Origin: Streptomyces luomodiensis
GTDB lineage: Bacteria; Actinomycetota; Actinomycetes; Streptomycetales; Streptomycetaceae
Direction of reading: 5' to 3'
DNA length: 64,000 bases
Assembly: GCF_031679605.1 (NCBI RefSeq)
Contig: NZ_CP117522.1
Location: forward strand, 7,502,001 to 7,566,000
In this document: positions 9,070 through 17,380 of the stretch, piece after piece
How positions within the stretch are numbered: position 1 is the first letter of the stretch
Layout: the number at the start of each line of letters is the position of its first letter
Program-made: the position numbers and the translations under genes
Notes under the pieces: model-generated
The model's input: only the letters and a program-made list of their open reading frames with translations
Told to the model about the DNA's origin: nothing
Databases searched by the model: none

Positions 9070-9809
9070 CACCCCCACCGGCCCCGCGCGTCCTCGGCCG
9101 TGAGCCGCTGCCCGCCGCCGTCGCCGACGCCTGGCCGCAGGGCGGCGAGCCCGAGACCTGGCTGCTGAGCGTCTCCCGGTACACGGCGGCCATGGACACG
9201 GGCGCACCCGGCAAGACCCTGGACGCCGAGGAGCGGGAGCGGGCCGCGAAGTTCCTGCGGGCGGAGGACGGCGAGCGCTATACGGCGGCCCATATGGGGC
9301 TGCGGGAGCTGCTCGGCGCCTATCTGGGCCTGGCCCCGTCCGATGTGCCGTTCACCCGTGAGCCGTGCCCCGGCTGCGGCGGTCCGCACGGCCGCCCCGC
9401 CGTCTCCGGCACGCCGCTGCACTTCAACATGTCACACGCCGGTGATCTGGTGCTCTTCGCCTTCGCCGGCACCCCGGTCGGCGTGGACGTGGAGAAGCTC
9501 CAGCCCGTCTCGGTGGTCGACCAGGTCGCCGAGAGCCTGCACCCGAGGGAGCGCGCCGAGCTGAGCGCGCTGTCGCAGGCCGACCGGCCCGCCGCCTTCG
9601 CCCGCTGCTGGACCCGCAAGGAGGCGTATCTCAAGGGCCTGGGCACCGGTCTCTCCCGGGACCCGGCGGTCAACTACGTGGGCACCGGGCTCACCCCCGT
9701 GCCGGTCGGCCCGTGGACGATGACCGACATCCCGGTGGACGAGGGCATATCCGGTGGCGCCGGTTATGCGGCGGCCATGGCGCTGCTGTCATCATCGCCG
9801 CATGTCTGA
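9066..9809 (+). CDS. 4'-phosphopantetheinyl transferase (Sfp/HetI type)
   Basis: A 247-residue enzyme that transfers phosphopantetheine from CoA to carrier proteins. The magnesium site GVDVEKLQ and the ARCWTRKEAYLKGLG motif (W-x3-KEA) of Sfp-type enzymes are present. I infer a TTG start at 9066, because GGAGGAG lies five bases upstream, the upstream gene ends at 9069, and no ATG or GTG fits. Presence in a peptidase operon is odd; no NRPS or modular PKS lies in the window, although the spore pigment ACP at 36 kb needs such an enzyme. The final eight bases overlap the GNAT gene. Confidence 0.9.
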   Translation: MTPPPAPRVLGREPLPAAVADAWPQGGEPETWLLSVSRYTAAMDTGAPGKTLDAEERERAAKFLRAEDGERYTAAHMGLRELLGAYLGLAPSDVPFTREPCPGCGGPHGRPAVSGTPLHFNMSHAGDLVLFAFAGTPVGVDVEKLQPVSVVDQVAESLHPRERAELSALSQADRPAAFARCWTRKEAYLKGLGTGLSRDPAVNYVGTGLTPVPVGPWTMTDIPVDEGISGGAGYAAAMALLSSSPHV

Positions 9810-10368
9810 CATCCGGTACGTCAGCGAGGGAACCAGGGCGGCCATCCGCCGCACCCGCCGCGAGGACGGTGCGGAGTTCATCCGGCGCGCCCGGGAGAGC
9901 GTGGGGTTCCACCGCCCCTGGCTCACCCTCCCCACCACGGAGCAGGCGTATGAGTACTACATCAGCCAGCTGGAGCGCGAGGACCGCGAAGGCTTCCTCG
10001 TCTGCGTCCGGACCACCGGTGACCTCGCCGGATTCATCAACATCAACAACATCGTGCGCGGCGCCTTCCAGTGCGGCTCGATCGGCTACGGGGCCTTTCC
10101 ACCCACCGCCGGACAGGGCTATATGTCCGAGGGGCTCGGGCTCGTGCTGCGCTACGCCTTCGGGCCGCTGGGGCTGCACCGCGTGGAGGTCAACATCCAG
10201 CCGGGCAACAAGGCGTCGATCGGGCTGGTGAAGCGCCATGGCTTCCGGCTGGAGGGATTCTCCCCCGACTTCCTCCACATCGAGGGCGCCTGGCGCGACC
10301 ACGAGCGCTGGGCCATGACCAGCGACATGCTGGACAGCGGCCCGGAGCCGGCCGACGGCCCCGCCTGA
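9802..10368 (+). CDS. GNAT family N-acetyltransferase (RimJ/RimL-like)
   Basis: A 188-residue acetyltransferase. The C-terminal half holds the acetyl-CoA loop (YMSEGLGLVLRYAF) and the NKASIGLVKRHGFRLEG segment typical of RimJ/RimL-type ribosomal-protein or antibiotic acetyltransferases. Start ATG 9802 overlaps the PPTase stop by eight bases, completing a five-gene coupled run. The substrate is unknown; N-terminal acetylation of a protein or of a small amine are both possible. Confidence 0.88.
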   Translation: MSDIRYVSEGTRAAIRRTRREDGAEFIRRARESVGFHRPWLTLPTTEQAYEYYISQLEREDREGFLVCVRTTGDLAGFININNIVRGAFQCGSIGYGAFPPTAGQGYMSEGLGLVLRYAFGPLGLHRVEVNIQPGNKASIGLVKRHGFRLEGFSPDFLHIEGAWRDHERWAMTSDMLDSGPEPADGPA

Positions 10369-10485
10369 CAGGGCGGCATGATCGGTCCCGTAGCGCTCTG
10401 TTCAGCCGGCCCGCGACGTTGTTCCATGGTCACCTGACGGTCGCCGCAGCCGAGGTGGCCCAAGGCAGTCGGAGCGAGGGAGCCC

Positions 10486-12687
10486 GTGGCCACGAGCGTG
10501 CGACGCACCACCCTGACCCTTCCCACCGCCCCTCTCGGGCCGGACAACCCCCTGCCCGCGCTGCACCCCCTCGACGAGGTGCACCGCGTGGACGACCGCG
10601 TCCGGGCCACACTCCCGGCCGACATGGCCCGTCAGGTCGCCTATGAGCCACTGCGGTCGGTGCTGCCGGTGCGGCTGCGCGACGGCTACGGCCGCGACCG
10701 CGCCCCCGCCGCGCTCGACACGATCGTCCTGGAGAACGACCGGCTGCGGGCCACCGTGCTGCCCGGACTCGGCGGCCGCGTCCACTCACTCGTCCACCAG
10801 GTCACCGGCCGTGAGCTGCTCTACCGCAACCCCGTGTTCCAGCCCGCCGACTTCGCGCTCAACGGCGCCTGGTTCTCCGGCGGGATCGAGTGGAACATCG
10901 GCGCCACCGGCCACACCACCCTGTCCTGCGCACCCCTGCACGCCGCCCGGGTCCCCGCCCCCGACGCCGCCGACGGGGGCGCGATGGTGCGGCTGTGGGA
11001 GTGGGAGCGGCTGCGCGACCTGCCCTTCCAAGTGGATCTGTGGCTGCCCGCCGACTCCGCGTTCCTCTACGTGGGTGTCCGGATCCGCAACCCCCACCAC
11101 CACCCCGCCCCCGTCTACTGGTGGTCCAACATCGCCGTCCCCGAGGACGAGCACACCCGCGTCCTCGCCCCCGCCGACGACGCCTGGCACTTCGGCTACG
11201 CCCGCACCCTCCGCCGGGTCCCGGTCCCCGAGTGGGACGGCGCCGACCGCACCTATCCGCTGCGCGGCGCCTACCCCGCCGACTACTTCTACGACGTGCC
11301 CGAGGGCGCCCGCCGCTGGATCGCCTCGCTCGACGCCGACGGCAGCGGCCTCGTCCAGACCTCGACCGATCTGCTGCGCGGCCGCAAGCTCTTCGTCTGG
11401 GGGGCCGGGCCCGGCGGGCGGCGCTGGCAGCGGTGGCTGACCGAGCCCGGCACCGGCGGCTACGCCGAGATCCAGGCCGGGCTCGCCCGCACCCAGCTGG
11501 AGCACGTCCCGCTGGAGGCGGGTGAGGAGTTCGCCTGGCTGGAGGCGTACGGACCGCTGTCCGCCGACCCGGCCGCCGTCCACGGCGCCGACTGGGCGGC
11601 CGCCCGCCGCGAGACCGAGACCCGCCTGGAGGCGGCGCTGCCGCGCGCCGCCGTCGACGCGGCCTACGCCGCCTGGCGCCCGCACGCCGACGCGGAACCC
11701 GCCGAGCACCTCGCCACCGGCTCCGGCTGGGGCGCGCTGGAGGTGGAGCGCGGCGGCTTCGAGCTGCCCGGTACGCCGTTCGACCCGGGCACGCTGGGCG
11801 AGGAGCAGGAACCCTGGCGCCGGTTGCTGCGCACCGGCGCCCTGCCCGACTGGGCGCCGGACGCCTCCCTCGTCGACCCCGGTGCCTCCCTGGTCGCGCC
11901 CGCCTGGCGCGACCTCCTCGAAGCGGTCCCCTCCACCGCCGCCGCCGAGTACCACCTGGGCGTCGCCCAGTGGCATGCGGGCGACCGCGCACAGGCCGAG
12001 CGCAGCTGGGAGCGGTCGCTGCGGTGCGCCGAGACGCCCTGGGCACTGCGCTGTCTGGCCGTAGCCGACACGGCGTCGGGTCATCCGGCGCGCGCGGCGG
12101 AGCGGCTGCTGCGCGCCGTACGGCTCCTCCTCGCCTCGACCGCCGCACACGCCGCCCAGGCGTCCGCGCCGGTCCCGGTGCTGGAGGCCCCGGTGCCGGA
12201 CGTCCCGGTGCCGGAGGCGGCGGGCGCGGCAGCGGGGGCGGGGGCGTCGGCCGCCGTCTCCCTGGCCGCGCCGCCCGTCGCCGCCGATCCGGTCGCGCTG
12301 GAAGCGGCCGAGGCGTCCGAGGCGGCCGAGGCGGCGCTCGGCCGGGAGGCGATCGCCGCGCTGCTCGCGGCCGGCCGCGCCGACGACGCACGGGCGGTCC
12401 TCGACGCGCTGCGCCCCGCCATCCGGGCCCGCGGCCGCTTCCACCTGGTGCGCGCCCAAGTGCTGCTGGCCCAGGGCGATGCCCCGGCCGCACGGGCCGT
12501 CTTCGACGAGGGTTTCGAGGTCTGCGATCTGCGCGAGGGCGACGAGGCGTTGAGCGACACCTGGTACGCGGTCGCGGAGCGGCTGGTGGCGGGGGCCGGG
12601 GAGCCGCTGACCGAGGAGGTGCGGCGGCGGGCGCGGGCCGAGCATCCGCTGCCCGAGCGCTATGAGTTCCGTATGCGGCCCGCGTAG
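10486..12687 (+). CDS. DUF5107 protein with galactose-mutarotase-like fold and TPR region
   Basis: A 733-residue protein. Residues ~60-370 carry the DUF5107 domain, a beta-sandwich like aldose 1-epimerase (VLPGLGGRVHSLVHQ, YWWSNIAVPE, KLFVWG). Residues ~440-720 are alpha-helical TPR-like repeats (AEYHLGVAQWHAGDRAQAERSW) interrupted by an Ala/Pro/Val-rich linker around residues 555-620. The family is linked to carbohydrate handling but its activity is not proven. GTG start 10486 follows GAGGGAG. No transporter or glycosidase is adjacent. Confidence 0.85.
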   Translation: MATSVRRTTLTLPTAPLGPDNPLPALHPLDEVHRVDDRVRATLPADMARQVAYEPLRSVLPVRLRDGYGRDRAPAALDTIVLENDRLRATVLPGLGGRVHSLVHQVTGRELLYRNPVFQPADFALNGAWFSGGIEWNIGATGHTTLSCAPLHAARVPAPDAADGGAMVRLWEWERLRDLPFQVDLWLPADSAFLYVGVRIRNPHHHPAPVYWWSNIAVPEDEHTRVLAPADDAWHFGYARTLRRVPVPEWDGADRTYPLRGAYPADYFYDVPEGARRWIASLDADGSGLVQTSTDLLRGRKLFVWGAGPGGRRWQRWLTEPGTGGYAEIQAGLARTQLEHVPLEAGEEFAWLEAYGPLSADPAAVHGADWAAARRETETRLEAALPRAAVDAAYAAWRPHADAEPAEHLATGSGWGALEVERGGFELPGTPFDPGTLGEEQEPWRRLLRTGALPDWAPDASLVDPGASLVAPAWRDLLEAVPSTAAAEYHLGVAQWHAGDRAQAERSWERSLRCAETPWALRCLAVADTASGHPARAAERLLRAVRLLLASTAAHAAQASAPVPVLEAPVPDVPVPEAAGAAAGAGASAAVSLAAPPVAADPVALEAAEASEAAEAALGREAIAALLAAGRADDARAVLDALRPAIRARGRFHLVRAQVLLAQGDAPAARAVFDEGFEVCDLREGDEALSDTWYAVAERLVAGAGEPLTEEVRRRARAEHPLPERYEFRMRPA

Positions 12688-13123
12688 GGGTCTGCGGCCT
12701 GCAAGGGACCTGCGGCCTGCATAGGGATCTGCGGCCCGCTGGGCGCCGTCCTGCGCGGGGCACCACGAGCGTGGAGGCGCGTGAGCGGGAATCGCTGCAC
12801 GGGCGGCTGACCGATGGGGCCGGAGGCGGGGGAGTCGGCCGGGCCCGGGGACGGGCCGGTGAGGTGGCTGGAGGACGAGCCGGCCCCGCGCTCCCGCGAG
12901 AGCGGGACGCTTCCTCCCAGGAGGGCTCGACCGGCGGGCCGGCCGCCGCGGCGGAGGCGGTCCGGATCGAGCGCGATGACTTCCGTGACGTGGACGATCT
13001 CTGCGAGGAGACCGACCACGAGGAGATCACCGCGGATCCGGGACCGTCCTCCTGGCGGGTCTGGCCCTCTTGAAGGGTCTGGCCCTCCTGACGGGTCTGC
13101 CGGACGGTGTGTTCACGGGCGGG
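12688..13123. other. 436-bp gap, possible degraded small gene
   Basis: No confident gene. A 20-bp direct repeat (CTGCGGCCTGCA type) follows the DUF5107 stop. The plus strand is open from GTG 12771 to 13073; its last 30 residues are acidic and natural-looking (IERDDFRDVDDLCEETDHEE) but its first half is arginine/glycine-rich, while a second frame (from 12814) reads more naturally there. This pattern would fit a frameshifted small gene, or chance in GC-rich DNA. Confidence 0.3.
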
Positions 13124-13477
13124 TCACGCCATCGGATTCCGGTCGACGTACTCGAAGATCGAGCCGTCGGGGTGGCGGGCCACCAGGGTGCGGCCCACCG
13201 GGGCGGGCAGCGGACCGGCGACGATCTGCCCGCCGACCGCCGTGAGGTCGGCGACCGCCTGGTCCACGTCCTTCACCGCGATCGTCGCCGTGATCTTACG
13301 GAGAATCGACAGCTCCGACTCCGGGCCGCTCATCAGGAAGAAGCAGCCGACCGCCGCGACCGAGACGGGGCCGCGCTGGAAGCGCACCGCCTCGGCTCCC
13401 GTCAGCCGTTCGTAGACGGCGATCGCCGCGTCCAGATCGTCGACGCACACACGGAGTGAAGTCCCCAGAATATCCAT
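13124..13477 (-). CDS. VOC family protein (glyoxalase/bleomycin-resistance fold)
   Basis: A 117-residue single-module VOC protein: paired beta-alpha-beta-beta-beta units, beginning LRVCVDDLDAAIAVYERLTG and ending ARHPDGSIFEYVDRN, where the terminal Glu is the usual metal ligand. Members are dioxygenases, glyoxalases or drug-binding proteins; the substrate is not evident. It is transcribed with the methyltransferase upstream on the minus strand at a gap of 23 bp. Confidence 0.87.
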   Translation of the reverse strand: MDILGTSLRVCVDDLDAAIAVYERLTGAEAVRFQRGPVSVAAVGCFFLMSGPESELSILRKITATIAVKDVDQAVADLTAVGGQIVAGPLPAPVGRTLVARHPDGSIFEYVDRNPMA

Positions 13478-13500
13478 GCGGGCGAGCCTAGTTGAACTGC

Positions 13501-14310
13501 TCAGACGCGGCAGAGGATCTCACCGTGCAGGACGGCGAACCAACCGTCCGGGGCCTCGCCCCAGGTCCGCCACGCCTCCGAGACGGACCGCAGCTCATCC
13601 TCGGTGGCATGGCCGCCGTCCACCGCGAGCCGGGCGTACGAGGAGGCGACCGTGCGGTCCGCCCACAGACCGCTCCACCACGCCCGCTCCTCCTCGGTGG
13701 CGTAACACCACGCCGTGGCGGTCGAGGTGATGTCGGTGAACCCCGCCTCCAGGGCCCAGGAACGCAGCCGGCGTCCGGCGTCCGGCTCGCCCCCGTTGGC
13801 CCGTGCCACCCGGTGGTACAGATCCAGCCAGCCGTCCATGCCCGGGACGGACGGATACCAGGTCATGGTGGCGTAGTCGGCGTCGCGCACCGCCACGAGC
13901 CCGCCCGGCGCGCATACGCGCCGCATCTCGCGCAGCGCCCGCACCGGATCGCCGACGTGTTGCAGCACCTGATGGGCGTGGACCACGCAGAAGGAGTCGT
14001 CGGGGTAGTCCAGCGCGTGGACGTCGGCGACCGCGAAGGAGACATTGGCCAGTCCGCGCTGCTCGGCCAGCGAGCGGGCCTGCTCCAGGACCGAGCCCGC
14101 CGCGTCGACGCCCGTGACCTGCCCCTGGGGGACCAGCTCGGCCAGGTCCGCGGTGATGGTGCCGGGCCCACAGCCGATGTCCAGGACGCGCATATGCGGC
14201 TTGAGGTGGCCGGTCAGATACGCGGCGGAGTTGGCCGCCGTGCGCCAGGTGTGCGAGCGCAGCACCGACTCATGGTGACCGTGGGTGTAGACGGCGGCGT
14301 CCTTCGACAT
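13501..14310 (-). CDS. SAM-dependent methyltransferase (UbiE/type 11)
   Basis: A 269-residue class I methyltransferase. Motif I is VLDIGCGPGTITADLA (residues ~40-56), followed by VTGVDAAGS and the ALDYPDDSFCVVHAHQVLQHV segment typical of type-11 enzymes. The start ATG has GGGGGAG nine bases upstream. It probably forms a two-gene unit with the VOC gene. The region just upstream contains two short palindromes that could be operators. Confidence 0.9.
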   Translation of the reverse strand: MSKDAAVYTHGHHESVLRSHTWRTAANSAAYLTGHLKPHMRVLDIGCGPGTITADLAELVPQGQVTGVDAAGSVLEQARSLAEQRGLANVSFAVADVHALDYPDDSFCVVHAHQVLQHVGDPVRALREMRRVCAPGGLVAVRDADYATMTWYPSVPGMDGWLDLYHRVARANGGEPDAGRRLRSWALEAGFTDITSTATAWCYATEEERAWWSGLWADRTVASSYARLAVDGGHATEDELRSVSEAWRTWGEAPDGWFAVLHGEILCRV

Positions 14311-14361
14311 GGTGGAACTCCCCCTTCGGGCCGGTGTTCGGTAGCTCCACCGTAGAGGGCA

Positions 14362-14397
14362 TCTCGAATCACGAGAAGAACTGTCTCACGATGTGAG
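14362..14397. promoter_or_regulatory. Two palindromes upstream of methyltransferase gene
   Basis: TCTCG-N5-CGAGA (14362-14376) and CTCAC-GAT-GTGAG (14385-14397) lie 50-90 bp before the methyltransferase start. They read as related imperfect copies (TCTCnnAnnnnGAG). Their position fits regulator binding at the promoter of the minus-strand methyltransferase/VOC pair. The regulator is unknown. Confidence 0.35.
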
Positions 14398-14411
14398 TGA
14401 GGGGTGCATGG

Positions 14412-14449
14412 CGAAGGGGGCGGTGGGGTCTGCCCCACCGCCCCCTTCG
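14412..14449 (-). terminator. Strong hairpin terminator after CBS gene
   Basis: A perfect 17-bp stem (arm CGAAGGGGGCGGTGGGG at 14412-14428, complement at 14433-14449) with a TCTG tetraloop, 15 bp past the CBS gene stop on the minus strand. It would end transcription of the CBS gene before the methyltransferase promoter. Confidence 0.8.
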
Positions 14450-14464
14450 GGGCACGGGATTTGC

Positions 14465-14857
14465 TCAGGGCGGTTCGGTTACGTCGCCGAGGCTGATCAC
14501 GCCTAACGGACGCCCCGCCTCGACCACCGGGAGCCGCCGCACCGCATGCCGCCGCATCAGCGCGGCCGCCTCGGCCACCTCCTCGTCCGGTCCGATGGTC
14601 ACCGGGTCCGCGGTGCACACCGCATGGCAGGTGACCGCGAGGGGGTCGACGCCCTCGGCGACCGCGCGCAGGGTGATGTCGCGGTCGGTGAGCACCCCGA
14701 GCAGCTTCCCGCCGTCGGCCACCAGCACTTCGCCGATGTCCTGTGCGCGCATCAGCTGGGCGGCCTCCACCAGCGAGGCATCGGGGTGGACCGAGACCAC
14801 GGGCCGTGTCATGACGTCCCGCACATGGCGCGGCGGGTCCTGGGACATCTGTGACAT
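14465..14857 (-). CDS. CBS-pair domain protein
   Basis: A 130-residue protein made of two CBS domains (VRDVMTRPVVSVHPDASLVEAA at the start and the second unit near residue 75, ending VVEAGRPLGVISLGDV). CBS pairs bind adenine nucleotides and act as energy sensors; stand-alone forms of this length are common in Streptomyces stress regulons. A good ribosome site (GAAGGAG) precedes the ATG. A sigma-B-like promoter candidate lies 36 bp upstream. Confidence 0.9.
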   Translation of the reverse strand: MSQMSQDPPRHVRDVMTRPVVSVHPDASLVEAAQLMRAQDIGEVLVADGGKLLGVLTDRDITLRAVAEGVDPLAVTCHAVCTADPVTIGPDEEVAEAAALMRRHAVRRLPVVEAGRPLGVISLGDVTEPP

Positions 14858-14892
14858 CTGTCCACTCCTTCGTGGGTGATGTGCTGCCCGCA

Positions 14893-14917
14893 GTACCCCG
14901 GCCGCGCCCTGCCATTC
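14893..14917 (-). promoter_or_regulatory. Sigma-B-like promoter candidate for CBS gene
   Basis: On the minus strand GAAT, 15 bases, then GGGTAC, which fits the Streptomyces sigma-B-family consensus GNNT-N14-16-GGGTAC. The -10 element ends 36 bp before the CBS start codon. Confidence 0.5.
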
Positions 14918-14979
14918 ATGCGCGACGGAGACGCGCCGAGACCTCGGTCTCCTCGCCCTTCCTTACGTTCCCAGAGCTC

Positions 14980-15363
14980 CTACGTCCCAGGGCGCAGCCC
15001 CAGTGCCGAGACCACCTCCTGCACGGTGTGGAACGTCTGGTCCGCGGGCAGCTCCTCGGCCAGGTCCATCAGGCCGTCCGGTGCGTGCCGATCCTCCAGG
15101 GTGCGCAGCAGCGCCTCGCGATCGGCGGGGAACGACGTACGCCCCAGGCGGCGCGCGAATTCGAACCGCACCGCCTCTGCCTGACCGGTCGTCCCACGGG
15201 CCGGGACCGGCCCCAGGGTCACCTCCGGGTCGTCGTCGGCGGACGGCTCCGGGTCGTGCCACTCCTCGGCCCGGGTGGGGTGCCCGGAGCGGATCAGTCC
15301 CTGGAGCTCGTGCTTCATCTCATCGTCCTTGTGGACGCTCAGCCGGTCGCTGCCTCGCTGCAT
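14980..15363 (-). CDS. DUF2795 domain protein
   Basis: A 127-residue soluble protein of the DUF2795 type found in actinomycetes, with an acidic N-terminal linker and a C-terminal helical domain (GRTSFPADREALLRTLE, then LADEL-like LAEELPADQTFHTVQEVVSALG). No function is established. It lies 61 bp after the baeRF gene on the same strand and is likely transcribed with it. GGAAGGGG precedes the ATG. Confidence 0.8.
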   Translation of the reverse strand: MQRGSDRLSVHKDDEMKHELQGLIRSGHPTRAEEWHDPEPSADDDPEVTLGPVPARGTTGQAEAVRFEFARRLGRTSFPADREALLRTLEDRHAPDGLMDLAEELPADQTFHTVQEVVSALGLRPGT

Positions 15364-15424
15364 GTCGGTCCCCTTCCTCAGCGGGTCCGTTTGTCTCTCG
15401 GGTCGGTCGCGGTCCCGAGACGTG

Positions 15425-16603
15425 TCACTCCGTATCGCCCTCGTACGGCCAGCGCAGCAGTGCGCCCAGGCCGCCCACCGGGATGTCGCCGCCGTCCGTC
15501 TCCTCGTCGGCGGGCGCCACCGTCAGCACCTCGGCGCCGGTGACCACGGCCGAGCGGATCAGCGCGTCGTCGGCGCGGGCCGGGGACGGACGGGCATCGC
15601 CCAGGTACTGGACATCGGTACGGCGCAATGCGACCTGGTCCGGTTCGGTGCCGACCCATACCTCGCGGTAGAGGTCGACCCCGTCGGGGCGTACCAGCAA
15701 CGAGCCTATGCGGTGTTCACGCGCCGCGTCGACCAGCGCCGGAACCCCTTCGGCGGCCGCCACGCGGCCGCCCGAGGGCGTCCGGCCGGCCCGGAACCGC
15801 TCCATCGCCGCCTCGTCGCGCTCCCGTGTGTACTGTGCGCGCGCCTCGTCCACTTCCTGTTCCAGCAGCCGGGCGGCGTGGGTGCCGGGCGGGGCGGAAC
15901 CGGCGGCGCGGCCCCCGTGCGGGGTCTCCACGGCCGCCTCGCGCAGCGGCTTGGGCAGCTGGTCGTGGACCGCGCGCCGCTCGCGCGCGTCCCCGGCCAG
16001 CACCAGCAGATCGGCGTGGGTCTCCTCCTGGCAGGTACGCAGCTCATCGGCGATCAGCGCCGCGTTGTGCTCCCAGGTGTTCTCCGTCTTGAGCTGGAAG
16101 TGGCGTTCCGACCAGTCGGCACTGGCGGTCCGGTGCACCGGCCACTGCCGTCCCCGCACCGAGCCGACCCGCTCGCCACCGCGCCCGTGGCGCAGCTCGA
16201 CGTCCGCGCCGGTGCGGTCGATGTAGGCCACCAGGCAGGACGGGTCCTCGCCGGTCAGCTCCAGCAGCGGCCCCACGTGTGGCAGCGCCGACCAGCACGG
16301 TGGTTCGCCCATCGGCGGCGGGGTCAGCAACGGCAGGTCGACGACCACCTCACCGGCCGTGGCGAAGACGGCCCACCCGGCCGGCCCGGCCGACCCGGCG
16401 GCGGGCGGCAACGCGGTCAGCCTGTCGTACACCGCACGGCAGGTGTCCTGGTCGGCGCCCTGCCGCTCCAGCCGACGGCTCGCCTCGCGGGCGGCGCGTT
16501 CCCGTTCCTCGGCCGCGGACTCGTCGGGGTGCGAGGTGTCGAAGTAGACGCTGGCCCACGGGCCAGGACGGTCGTAAAGCGGTTGGAGATGTCCGAGTCG
16601 CAT
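15425..16603 (-). CDS. baeRF2-type Vms1/eRF1-like protein
   Basis: A 392-residue protein of the bacterial eRF1-like (baeRF) group, related to the Vms1/ANKZF1 peptidyl-tRNA hydrolases. Visible marks are SVYFDTSHPD in the N-terminal domain, the central FQLKTENTWEHNAALIADEL helix that matches the region before the eRF1 catalytic loop, and a C-terminal domain with SLLVRPDG. Members are proposed to act in ribosome rescue or stress translation; this is family knowledge, not proof. GGAGGGAG lies directly upstream of ATG 16603. A sigma-B-like promoter candidate ends 31 bp before the start. Confidence 0.82.
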   Translation of the reverse strand: MRLGHLQPLYDRPGPWASVYFDTSHPDESAAEERERAAREASRRLERQGADQDTCRAVYDRLTALPPAAGSAGPAGWAVFATAGEVVVDLPLLTPPPMGEPPCWSALPHVGPLLELTGEDPSCLVAYIDRTGADVELRHGRGGERVGSVRGRQWPVHRTASADWSERHFQLKTENTWEHNAALIADELRTCQEETHADLLVLAGDARERRAVHDQLPKPLREAAVETPHGGRAAGSAPPGTHAARLLEQEVDEARAQYTRERDEAAMERFRAGRTPSGGRVAAAEGVPALVDAAREHRIGSLLVRPDGVDLYREVWVGTEPDQVALRRTDVQYLGDARPSPARADDALIRSAVVTGAEVLTVAPADEETDGGDIPVGGLGALLRWPYEGDTE

Positions 16604-16634
16604 GTACTCCCTCCAGGTTTTGCGTCCCCCACGC

Positions 16635-16659
16635 GTACCCCTCACCACGTCGTCAACAC
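16635..16659 (-). promoter_or_regulatory. Sigma-B-like promoter candidate for baeRF gene
   Basis: Minus strand GTGT, 15 bases, GGGTAC: an exact fit to GNNT-N14-16-GGGTAC. It lies 31 bp before the baeRF start and would also serve the DUF2795 gene. Confidence 0.55.
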
Positions 16660-16735
16660 GGGCTCGTGCGGACGTTTGACGACCCCGGGGAGGGGGACCC
16701 GTCGATCGGCCGAGCGGCCCGTAGGGAGTGAGGAG

Positions 16736-16837
16736 CGGCGTCGGACGTGGGACATCAGGGGCCGCGTCCGACGCCGTGCCCTGCGTAGGTCCGGGTACCC
16801 GTGCCCCTGTTAACGGCGGTGGGGCACGGGTACCCGG
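16736..16837. repeat. Two perfect inverted repeats between divergent genes
   Basis: A 12-bp palindrome pair (CGGCGTCGGACG, 16736-16747 with 16765-16776) is followed by a 17-bp pair (CCGGGTACCCGTGCCCC, 16791-16807 with 16821-16837, 13-nt loop containing GTTAAC). The second ends six bases before the ATG of the holin-like gene, so in RNA it could mask its start. Its right arm also contains GTTA-N15-GGGTAC, close to a sigma-B-like promoter. Confidence 0.6.
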
Positions 16838-16843
16838 CGGTAC

Positions 16844-17374
16844 ATGACTGACAAATCGGCCTATCCCAAGGCGGGTCTGCCGTCGGCCGGGGACCTGGCG
16901 GAACCGGTCGCACGGGCAGTCCGCGAAGAAGTACGCAGAGAGCTGCGCGAGCAGTCCGGGCGGCGCGCCGTCCGCCTCTACGGTGGCGCGGCGGCGGCCG
17001 CGCTGTACGCGGGAGGTGCGCTGACGGCGTGCCTGGTGCTGCTCTTCGCCATCGCCATTCCGGCGTGGGCGGCGGCACTGGTCGTGTTCGTGCTGTTGCT
17101 GGTGGCGGCCGGGTGGCTCAAGAATTCGGCGGGGCGGGGGGCGGGGCCTGCGGCTGTGCCGCGGCACGCTGCTCCTTCGGCGCCTTCGGGTCCTGGTGGT
17201 CCTTCCGCGGGCCAGGGCGCTCCTTCTGGCCCCTCCGGCCCTTCGGCCGGGCCCTCGCCACCGGAGCCTCCGCCGCCGCCTCCGTCTCCGGGGGCGGGGG
17301 GACCTCCGCCGCCTCCGCCGTCTCCGGGTGCCGGAGGGCCTCCTCCGCCGCCTCCCCCTCCGCAGACGGGGTGA
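16844..17374 (+). CDS. Phage-holin-superfamily-like membrane protein (DUF1469) with proline-rich tail
   Basis: A 176-residue protein. A charged amphipathic N-terminal region (VARAVREEVRRELREQ) is followed by two membrane helices (residues ~45-70 and 75-90) as in DUF1469/YqjE-type putative actinobacterial holins. The last ~75 residues are Gly/Pro/Ser-rich and end in runs of six to eight prolines. The tail lies in the cytoplasm or cell wall and its purpose is unknown. The start is directly after a 17-bp inverted repeat. Such proteins are often near CsbD/stress genes; no lysis role should be assumed. Confidence 0.8.
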   Translation: MTDKSAYPKAGLPSAGDLAEPVARAVREEVRRELREQSGRRAVRLYGGAAAAALYAGGALTACLVLLFAIAIPAWAAALVVFVLLLVAAGWLKNSAGRGAGPAAVPRHAAPSAPSGPGGPSAGQGAPSGPSGPSAGPSPPEPPPPPPSPGAGGPPPPPPSPGAGGPPPPPPPPQTG

Positions 17375-17380
17375 TCGTCC

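Noticed and set aside
12771..13073. 100-residue plus-strand open frame
   Set aside because: Only its last third looks natural, another frame looks better in its first half, and no ribosome site or family resemblance is visible; kept only as a possible degraded gene.
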